This document shows, one piece after another, positions 39,628-48,072 of a stretch of 64,000 nucleotides of DNA (positions within the stretch are counted from its first letter, which is position 1; each line of letters opens with the position of its first letter). The translations under genes were made by a program, and so were the position numbers. The notes below the pieces were generated by a model. The model was given only the letters and a program-made list of their open reading frames with translations, did not search any database and was not told the origin of the DNA. The stretch comes from Phytophthora colocasiae (lineage: Eukaryota > Oomycota > Peronosporomycetes > Peronosporales > Peronosporaceae). Location of the stretch: contig JAGKQI010000080.1 in the NCBI GenBank assembly GCA_018806915.1, positions 1 to 64,000 on the forward strand. The letters run 5' to 3'.

Positions 39628-41948
39628 ATCTTTTCCACCTTCTCGGGGAACAATCCGGCATGTCGGGTCGGGTCGTACCACTTGCGGATCTGGTTGTAGA
39701 ATTCTTCCATGGGGCATTCTCCAGCTTCATGGATCTCCCCACAACCACGGCAGGTATACAGACAGCGATCCGTTGGGTGACCCCTCTTCCCGCACTTTTC
39801 ACAGGTTAGACGTCTCCAGCAGTCCAGATCCGTATGCTTCCGCGATCCACAGTGTGAACAGCGACCTCGATCGTGGTCTGACATACCCCTGCGATCCGCG
39901 ATCCGGCCTCGATCTTGCGCGTTCACCTGCGATCGCGACTGATCCTGTTGGTGGGGAACGCCCCCAGCGCCGATCTGCTTGTCTTCCGACGCGGCAAGGT
40001 ATATCCTCCGGAGATCGCCTTCAGAATCGGATCCGTCCGATCCGGATACTTCCTCTGATTCCGAGCTCGGATCTTGGGTTTGGATCGCCCGTACCACCGC
40101 TCGGGTGGGTGCCGCCGGGGCACTGGCCGGTGCCTTTTGTCTGTACTTCGATCCGAACGCAGATTTACGTTGTCTGCTTTTCGCCCGTTCCCGGGCACGA
40201 AGTACCTCCTCCAGTTCATCGACGTCGCTCAGTCGGAGTAGGGTCAGCCGATCAGCTAACTCCGGATCTCCCAATGTCTCGATGTAGTGGTCTACATGTT
40301 CCCGGCGGGCCTTAGGGCTCCCATCCTTGATCTTCAGTCTGGCACGTAAAGCCGCCACGTTGAGCCGGTAGAGGTAATCAAGGGGAGTTTCTTCCGATCG
40401 CTTGCGAGCGTGATAGTATTGCCACGCGACCGACATACCCAACCCACAATACTGGGTCTGGAAACTGTCCAGCAGATCCGCCCACTTGGTTTTCGTCGTT
40501 CGACTGAGCTGCCTGTACCAGTTCTTTGCCGGTCCCACCATCAGATCTGCAAACGTGAGGCATTTTTCTTCTTCCGTAGCCTGATCACGCTGGAACGCTG
40601 ACTTGACCTTACTGATCCAGGCCCGAGCGCGATCTTCGTCCAGATCTTTACCCGCAAAATCTTTCAGATCCGAGATCGCTGAGATCCGGACCCGCTGGAT
40701 CATCGACGATCCTCCTTGACCGATCGCCGCGGATGCGATCGCTGCTCGGCTCGACATCTGTCCACCGGAACTTGGTATGCCCATATCGTCCGGATCGTAT
40801 TCCCATGCATCCGGATCCGAGGCCGTAACGGACTCCATTTCAACATCCAACTCCCCTTTTATCGGCGATCGGGGTGTCGCGAGATTCCGTTCTTTTAAGA
40901 AACGATCCATCGCCATTTGAAAGTAGTCGTCCAACTTGTTGCTCGATCCAGTGGAATTAGTCGTCGGCGCGGTCTGGTCTGTCCGGGTCCGGCGATTTTC
41001 TTGCTGATCAGGTGTCTTAGCCTCCAGTTTCGTGGCCACCGATCGTGTATCTTGTTTCTTCATACGCGATTTCAGGAATTTGGCACCGGAGGGGCCCAAC
41101 GACATGCGTTGCAGCCTTCTCGGGCTGTCGGAATCTGGTTCCGAGGTCGCTGACGCGTAGCATAACGATCCAGTCTGATAGCCTGGATCGGGCGTCAGTG
41201 GGCGTTCACCGACCAAGATTCTGAGAGAGTCGAATAGATCATGGGTCGCAGATTGGATCGCTTCCAGTTCCAGGTCAATTAGAGAGTTTGGGTCGAACTC
41301 TCCAGCCACTAAACCAGCTTCTTGGAGTAGATCGAGTAGAATCTTCACCGCGTTCAGGCGGTCAGAGCTAGTCCGGGGTTTCGACACCGGGCCGGTGAGG
41401 TTACCGATCTGGCGGACTTGTATGATCGTAAGAACGGGGTCGTTAAGCAAGGTCTCGCTTAGCATCTTCCTGTAATAGGCCTGCTCGATCGCGTCCTTGG
41501 TAATCGTCGATCCCGGGCTGATCATGTCTTCTGGCTCTGAGTCTGGAGCTTTCAATTTCGTCCGGGTGCTCTTGATCTTCTTTTTCTTGGTCGATCTTGA
41601 GGCAACAGTGGACTTGGTGAGCAGATTAGGTTTCAGCTTTGCTGATTCCTTATCGCTCGTGTGCGGATCTCGATCCTCATCGAGATCCGCGGTGGCCTTC
41701 GAAGGGGCCTTGGGAGGAATTCGAGGTTTTTCTTCAAGATCTGGATTGCGATCCAGGTCTGCCTCGTGTCTGTCAGTAGAGATCCTCCCAGAACTCTGCT
41801 GATCTGTGGATCTTTCTGTTTTCATCGGTGACTCCGTCGATCCAACTTTCGTAGGCACTTCTCCCCCTTGTCCTTCTTTAATCTTGACATCTTCTTGGGA
41901 CTCACGGTGATATCCGAAGTCACCAGAAGATCCAGGCACGCGCACCAT
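39618..41948 (-). CDS. Gag polyprotein, element C
   Basis: Open from 42071 in the LTR to the TAG at 39618. The ATG at 41948-41946 is formed by the base next to the LTR plus the TGG of the primer-binding site, giving about 776 codons (MVRVPGSSGDFG...). The N-terminal half is charged and disordered, with a Lys-rich patch (VASRSTKKKKIKSTRTK). The capsid-like domain follows (ISDLKDFAGKDLDEDRARAWISKVKSAF to DELEEVLRARERAK). Then an acidic stretch and three zinc knuckles: CSHCGSRKHTDLDC, CEKCGKRGHPTDRC (CX2CX4HX4C) and CRGCGEIHEAGEC (CX2CX3HX4C), the same trio of spacings as family 1. No breaks. It forms the particle and packages RNA. Which start is used cannot be decided from sequence. Confidence 0.88.
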   Translation of the reverse strand: MVRVPGSSGDFGYHRESQEDVKIKEGQGGEVPTKVGSTESPMKTERSTDQQSSGRISTDRHEADLDRNPDLEEKPRIPPKAPSKATADLDEDRDPHTSDKESAKLKPNLLTKSTVASRSTKKKKIKSTRTKLKAPDSEPEDMISPGSTITKDAIEQAYYRKMLSETLLNDPVLTIIQVRQIGNLTGPVSKPRTSSDRLNAVKILLDLLQEAGLVAGEFDPNSLIDLELEAIQSATHDLFDSLRILVGERPLTPDPGYQTGSLCYASATSEPDSDSPRRLQRMSLGPSGAKFLKSRMKKQDTRSVATKLEAKTPDQQENRRTRTDQTAPTTNSTGSSNKLDDYFQMAMDRFLKERNLATPRSPIKGELDVEMESVTASDPDAWEYDPDDMGIPSSGGQMSSRAAIASAAIGQGGSSMIQRVRISAISDLKDFAGKDLDEDRARAWISKVKSAFQRDQATEEEKCLTFADLMVGPAKNWYRQLSRTTKTKWADLLDSFQTQYCGLGMSVAWQYYHARKRSEETPLDYLYRLNVAALRARLKIKDGSPKARREHVDHYIETLGDPELADRLTLLRLSDVDELEEVLRARERAKSRQRKSAFGSKYRQKAPASAPAAPTRAVVRAIQTQDPSSESEEVSGSDGSDSEGDLRRIYLAASEDKQIGAGGVPHQQDQSRSQVNAQDRGRIADRRGMSDHDRGRCSHCGSRKHTDLDCWRRLTCEKCGKRGHPTDRCLYTCRGCGEIHEAGECPMEEFYNQIRKWYDPTRHAGLFPEKVEKMLN
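41929..41947 (-). promoter_or_regulatory. primer-binding site, element C
   Basis: TGGTGCGCGTGCCTGGATC on -, one base inside the LTR end. It differs from that of element B at one position, so both families should use the same tRNA. The site also encodes the start of the open Gag frame. Confidence 0.8.
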
Positions 41949-43298
41949 TGTGGTGGAGCGGATCTGGCAAAAATCTGGTTGAGGCCGATCCCGATCGCCA
42001 CTTGCGCCCAGACACCGACTAACGGAGGGGGTCCACCGATGATCCGTGATCTTGCTGCGTGTAGTGTTCACCTTGTGTACCCGTCGGTAGGCGGGTTACG
42101 CTCTTCCAGGTAACTTCTGAAGATGTCTTGGGACGAGAAGAATGTCTTGGGTGACGCAGGGGTGATGAGATAGCGTGGGAATACTTCACTCTACCTCGAT
42201 GGGGTTGATCCGGGTCACAGGCGAATACTCGAGCCTTGATCCGGTCGCCTGATCTTCGATCTAGGTCTTCCAAAGGTCCAATGTTGGGGATCTGGTCCCT
42301 TCCTTTACGATGCTTGCCGCTTCCTATAGCGGGAGTCTTGATGGGTTGAGAGTCGACGAGATCGTCAGGCCAAGCAGCCAATTCCTTCCGATCCGTAATA
42401 AGCACGTAAAGGATAGATCACTAGATAGGGTAAAACTGGCCAATGTATTATCCAGAATTAACCTCTATGCTAGATCTCTTCTCCTTACCTTCTTGATGCT
42501 GGTGGGCCAATGTAATTCCCGGTTCCAGTCTTGGATGAAGGCACTTGTGAGGTCCAGAGCAAATTCGATTCTGTTTATGGTTATTCCTATGTCTACTAGC
42601 CCCATCCTCATCTGCTATCCTACGATTACCTGACATCCGGCTACACAGCTGCCCCTCCGATCTTCGATCTTGATCTCACCTAACCCCTGATCGCGATCTC
42701 GATCTGCCGATCTGGCGATCAGCCGATCAGCCGATCAGCCGATCTGGCGATCAGCCGATCTCGATCAACCATCTCGGTCATCGATCTTGGTCCACCGTCT
42801 TGAACAATGATCCCGATCAGCAGCCTTCATACTTGATCTCGCGTGCCTGTGTTGTCGACATTCCAGGTCTTGAGCTTCCCGGACTTGATCACCACTCCCC
42901 ATGCGACTAACACTGCCATCAGGTCCCCTCGGCAACATCTCACGGTTATGTTGTCACCGGCCCACCATAGATCGCACCGGTCCCGACCCTCTGCTGCCTT
43001 GATCTCCTTCTCATACGATCTCAGGCAAGGCGCCCTTTTCTCCTCCGACCCTGAGCCGCCACGCGGGACCGCACGGCGGGTTCTCCAATCACTTAGTCTC
43101 ACTCGACCAAGACGCCATCCATTCATCGCTGGCGAGATCCAGACGAGCATCGATCTGGATCCATTCGTCAGCCATCGTTCGCGCAATCTGGGGTCATCAA
43201 CTGACATCTTGCTTCGCCAGAGGCCCCTATCGCTTGATCCGACTCTCTCTGGGCCTGACGTTGCCTTTTCTCGGATTTCTTATCCGCGCTTCACCACA
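41949..43298 (-). repeat. 5' (right) LTR of element C
   Basis: 1350 bases, with ends TGTGGTGG and CACCACA. Near-identical to 29608-30950. Followed by the second copy of the TTAC target duplication. Confidence 0.92.
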
Positions 43299-44382
43299 TT
43301 ACCAGACACCTGGTCTGTCTGGTATCCCTTTCACGTTCGCGCACCACCCTCTAGTATAGAGAGAAAATATAAACCAATACAATCGGCTATATATAACAGT
43401 CTACCTTGCACTCTGAAAACGACTGTCTAGTTTCCAGAGCCTGTCCAAACGAGCAATATGAAATGGGCTACCGCTAGAGACAAAACAAACGACCCAACTA
43501 GGATATGGAATAGGCGGGTCCTTTCAGGTCGCTACGTTACCTGATGTCCGCCTAAGGGATTGAATAGGCGAGAGATCACACGGCAGCGATGCTTGGCGTG
43601 GCCTTGCAAACAGAAATACAACGACTTCTGGGTTACACGGCAAATTGAACTCTGTTTATCGTTTATGTTCCTCATAACTACCATATATCTCTGGTAACTC
43701 TCTTTTTCTTGTCGTCTTTTGCGTCCTTTGAGCAGTCAGTCTTCATATGTCAGGTACACTTGGCTCTTGTATGCATCAGGTATCTTGACTTGACCTCAGT
43801 ATGCAGTCCGTGCAGCCGATCTTGATGGGTTAACAGGTAGAGACGTCATTACGGGGGATGTTCAGGTCAGTAATCACTTGAATGCGTGACTTGAACTTGG
43901 GTTCACTTGGTTTCAGTATGGTCTTGGATCTTCGGTGGTTTCAGAGTCTGGTATCCTGGTTTTCAGAGTCTGATATCACTTGCTTTTCAGAGTCTTGGTC
44001 ACTCAGAGTTAGAGATACCAGAGTCTAGAGTACGAAACCAGAGTACGGAGCACCAATGCTTCAACGTACATGAAGAACTTGAGAGTTGCGCGGGTGCGCG
44101 GCGTCCGGCGCGCGATACTTGGTCTCTGCGGGTATATATTGTGAATCCTTGAACCATCCATCGTCGCGCTGGACGGTAACGGGATGAGGTCTCTCAGGGA
44201 TACGTTCTTCTGAGAGACTTTCCGCCAGAACTTAGGCACTCATCGTCGGGGAAAGTCCGGTGACCAGACAGAGTGTAGTTGACCTTCAGAGTTGTGCACA
44301 CTCTATACACACATAGTATAACCAATCACATCGTAACGTAATATCCACCTGTCGCTCGAAAATCGGAAATAACATCATGTCA
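43299..44382 (-). repeat. 5' LTR of element B, part 2
   Basis: It resumes with TTACCAGACACCTGGTCTG where part 1 stopped and ends CATCATGTCA at 44382. It contains the leader hairpin on - (43541-43576, with one arm base changed: TGATGTC for TGATCTC) and the third strand CGCCTA (complement at 43511-43516). Sequence on its right is protease from element D. Confidence 0.85.
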
Positions 44383-46181
44383 CAATCATCTCTGCTCGGA
44401 CTGAAGTGAAGGTGACTTTGGGATTGAACGTGGTGTATATTTTGGAACTATGGGTTGCCAACATCGGCGAAGGTGTTGATATGCTTCTCGGGATGGACTT
44501 CATGTATTCAGTTGGCGTCCGACTGTGTGTTCGAGAAGGCTTGGTGCAACTTCCTGATGAAGAGAATGTGATGTTGTCTGGAAGAACGTTCGACCAACAA
44601 AAGAAAGGACTTCGGCTGGACGTTCGACCATCAGGAACAATATGTCTCCAACCGGGTGAGCAAGCTGTCTTCTGGATCAATTATGGTCAGAGCAATCCAC
44701 AACGTGAAGTCGTGTGGGCTGGGCGTGGTGACCGATGGGTGACGCAGCTTATCTAGGGTGCCCGATCTTGGGCAGTCGCCGTTCGAGTGGTGAATATTTC
44801 GGAGAAGGACGTCTAGATGGGACCGAATACCACAGTCGCCCAGATTGTGGAGTACGGATGTTATCCTTTTGGACGTTTTGTGAGGCCAGGACTTCGGAGG
44901 TATCGAGAATGGGAGGTCCTGAGCTATGAGGATACCAACTCCAGACAGGAGCAGCTCCGACAACAGAAGTACATGCAGATGCTGTCTGAGTCCGGACCAC
45001 CATGTGTCCAAAAGACAACCTACTCGTGGCCCAAAAATAGCTGGTAAGGCCACCCCGAGGAAGCTCAAACGTGCACATGGTCCAACTTCAAGTTCCACCC
45101 CCGAAAATTCCTGATGATTCTGTTCGAGAAGAATTCCCGACTATCGATGAAGTTTCAGAACCTGACGACCCTCCGCGAGTTGTGGAGCCAGATCCTGAAG
45201 AATACGAAACTTGTGATGAAGTTCCAGATGGAGATGATGGGTCCGTTTTTGAAAGTTCGGATGATGATGAATTTTTCGATGCGATTACTGTGGATGAGGA
45301 CTTGACGGGGGACGACCCTTTAGAAGATATGGCTCTGGGGAACGAATTTGAACCCCCTAGGAGATCTTTTGAAGAGAATGTCCAGTCAGACATGTTGAAT
45401 CAAGCCATTCGGAGATTGGAAACGAAGTTCACCCGGTGTTTGCACGTGAGTGCAGAGGAGTTAAATTTGGAACCAGCCGTGTATGTACATGAGGGAAGTG
45501 ACATGTTGTCCCAATTGAAGGACCAACTGGTCATGCTTCCTGAAGTACATGAGTTGGCTTCAAGTTGTGACATCGAGAAGGCGGACGTTGGAGAACCCGG
45601 AAAGACGACTCCAGAGGAAGAGCGTAAACTCCGCAAGATTCTGAAACGTCATCGGAAGATTTTCTTAGGGGACGGTAATGCAGCCCCGGCTCCGGCGAGA
45701 GGTGTGATTTGCGACTTGGATGTTGGAGATGCTGAACCTGTTGCACAACGACCACGGTCGATTGCACCTCATTTGGCCGTCAAGGTGTACGAGTTGCTCA
45801 AAAAACGTTTGGAGACCGGACTGATCGAACATTCGGAGTCTCCTTGGGCATCACCGATCGTTATCGTCTTGAAGAAGAATGGAGTCGACATCCGGATGTG
45901 TATTGATTATCGAGTCGTGAATGGGTTCATCTTGTTGTCGAACTATCCGTTACCTCTGATCGACGATCTTCTAATCGGTTTCGAAAGTGCAATGTGGTTT
46001 ATGAGTCTCGACATGGCAAGTGGATTCTGGGCTATCCGAATGTCGGAACGTGCAAAGTTGATTTCAGCCTTCGTATGTCCATTCGGACATTTCCAATCGA
46101 TTCGTATGCCATTTGGACTAAAAAATGCACCACTGGTTTATCAAGCAGTAATTAACAACTGCCTGTGGGGATTCGTCATAT
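44383..46181 (+). pseudogene. Element D: Pol protease end to RT palm, diverged family 1 subfamily
   Basis: It starts after the DTGA motif (EVKVTLGLNVVYILELWVANIGEGVDMLLGMDF) and runs through the linker to the palm (SLDMASGFWAIRM) and NNCLWGFVI, where the solo LTR cuts it. The open piece 45071-46195 covers the linker and RT without a break. Breaks lie near 44755 and 45060. Codon choice differs from A, B and E (Arg CGA/CGG rather than AGA, fewer TCT codons), so it is a separate subfamily. The left end abuts the LTR of B with no 5' LTR of its own. Confidence 0.85.
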
Positions 46182-46701
46182 TGACACGTTGCTAATTACG
46201 ATTTTTCGAGTGGATATGGACGTTACGCTGTGATGTGATTGGATGTATACTGGGTTGTGGGAGAAAGGGAGATGTGGGACGAGGTTATGTCCCGTGCGAC
46301 AATGATGGATCTGTGGAAGAAATATATATATTAACCTTCACCTGTACTGCAAAGGGGCCCAAGAGATCAGAAGTGTTCCTCGGAAAAGTGCACAAACTCC
46401 GAGAGACAACAACACTCAGTCTGATCACCGGACTTTCCCCGACGATGAGTGCCTAAAGGTTGGCAGAAAGTCTCTCAGAAGAATGTATCTCTGAGAGACC
46501 TCATCCCGTTGCCGTCCTGTGTGACGATGATGGTTCAAGGAATACAGTTATACCCACAAGATACCAAGTATCGCGCACCGGACGTAGCGCACCCCGCACA
46601 TATCCCAACTGGACTTCGTGCGTTGCAGTATACGTGCTCCGCACCCTGAAAACACTCATGGATTTCTGGTATCACGCATGGAAACTCTGATATCACACCA
46701 T

Positions 46702-46995
46702 GAAGTCTGACGTACATGAGTCCGACGTACATGAAGTCCGACGTACATGAAGTCCGACGTACATGAGTCTGACGAACATGATTCTGGTAAACAAGTCTGA
46801 TGTGTCCGGCTTATACAAGCAATATTCCAGACATTTACCAGTTTCCGATGAACAGACTCCGACGTACAAGACTCCGATGAACAGACCCAAGTGTCACGAC
46901 TCTGGTATTTATGACTCTGATGTACATGATTCCGGAGTACATGGTTCCGATGAACATGTCTCCGACGCACATGATTCCAGACCCTGATGAACAGG
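46702..46995 (+). repeat. LTR array of TGACGT-containing units, solo LTR
   Basis: GA(A)GTCYGACGTACAT units run head to tail at 46702-46783 (about five, against three in the A LTR), followed by looser copies to 46995. The repeated core is YGACGTACATGA. Confidence 0.65.
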
Positions 46996-47347
46996 ATACC
47001 AGACTCTGACACTCTGAAGTCCACCCCATACTGAAACCAAGTGTACCCAACACGACCTCACGCAATCAAGTGAAACGCAACCTGCTCATCCCTGTAATGA
47101 CATCATTAAGTGTCGACTCGACAAGATCTGCAGCATCGACTACCATAGTGAACCCAAGTGAAAGTTCCTGAGTTATACTGAGACCAAGTGTATATGAGAA
47201 TATGGAAGACAGAAGACAGAGAGATACGAGATAGATAACCAGAGTTCAATTTGACCGGTACCCCCGAGTTCAAATTGCGTTATAACCCCAAGGTCGATTC
47301 TTCGGTTCTTTGGAAAGTGTAAGGCCACGACAAAGCTTTGAGTCGTG

Positions 47348-47417
47348 TGATCTCTCACCTATCAAGCCCCTTTAGGTGGAGATCAGCGTAACGCAGAGAC
47401 CTGAGAGGACCCACCTA
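47348..47417 (+). promoter_or_regulatory. LTR leader hairpin with a competing third strand (solo LTR)
   Basis: TGATCTC (47348-47354) pairs with GAGATCA (47379-47385), CACCTA (47356-47361) with TAGGTG (47373-47378), and the third strand CACCTA is at 47412-47417. This is the A/T form, as in copy A1. Confidence 0.6.
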
Positions 47418-48072
47418 TTCCATTTACTAGTTGGGTCGTTTGTTTTGTCTCTAGCGGTAGCCCATTTCATATTGTACGTTTGGACAGGTATTAGGAGCTA
47501 GACAGTCGCTCTCAAGACGCTCGGTAGACTGTTGTATAACTGATAGTGTATTGGTTTATTTTTCACTCTATATATTAGAGGGTGGTGCGCGAAAGTTACG
47601 GGAATACCAGACAGACCAGGTGTCTTGTGAACATTTCCCTAGTTGACCTGGAGAACTAGCCCACTGCTCAAGGGCCAGGAAAGAATAAGAGCAGCTACAT
47701 ATTTGTATATCAAAACTCTATATTGCGGTTATCTCGGAAGTCTAATTGCTGGACTTCCCATTGTATTAATCTCTCTTTTGCCTTCAGAAATCTCCGGCGT
47801 ACACAAGTGTTCACCGGAAAACGTTCGACTCTCAAGCGCTCCTGTGAGGATCAGAAGGATATCCGACGGTCTACGCAAGGAACCCTCACTCTCACCAACA
47901 CTCTCACGACCCCGGCGAGGGTCTCATTACCAAGACAACGAACCTACGAGGACAGCACAAGGTAACACACGCCGACCTTGCTGTGCGACTCTGGTATAAT
48001 TACCGGTAGTCACACTTCCAGGTTCACTGTACGCCCCTGCACCGCGGTAAAAGTTGCACCAACTTCGCGACA

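Larger units (their letters stand above)
29608..43298 (-). mobile_element. Element C: complete young family 2 Ty3/gypsy retrotransposon nested in B
   Basis: 13.7 kb bounded by two near-identical LTRs (TGTGGTGG...CACCACA), with the target duplication TTAC at 29604-29607 and 43299-43302. Removing it with one TTAC restores the LTR of B. Order on -: 5' LTR (right), primer-binding site, Gag (open), -1 frameshift site, Pol (open through protease, RT and two RNase H domains), integrase with two frame breaks, then ORF X' on +, polypurine tract and 3' LTR (left). The LTR copies differ at only a handful of places that I noted, so insertion is recent. Confidence 0.93.
13669..44382 (-). mobile_element. 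Element B: family 1 Ty3/gypsy retrotransposon, reverse orientation, interrupted by element C
   Basis: From left to right: 3' LTR, polypurine tract, ORF X (+), gag-pol (-), primer-binding site, an inserted segment, and a 5' LTR split by element C. Without C it is about 17 kb. All functional parts can be recognised, but gag-pol has roughly six frame breaks or stops. Flanks do not carry a target duplication (GTAG left, CAAT right), and the two LTRs belong to different subfamilies. The element probably arose by recombination between copies. Confidence 0.85.
46182..48072 (+). repeat. solo LTR of family 1, inserted in element D, target duplication ATAT
   Basis: 1891 bases, TGACAC...GCGACA, flanked by ATAT at 46178-46181 and 48073-48076. 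Taking it out with one ATAT joins the RT gene as GGATTCGTCATATTGCCTCC, in line with the other copies. The first 1.5 kb matches the first part of the A LTR; the last 0.33 kb matches the outer end of the left LTR of B. A single LTR with target duplication is the product of LTR-LTR recombination that removed the body. Confidence 0.92.
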
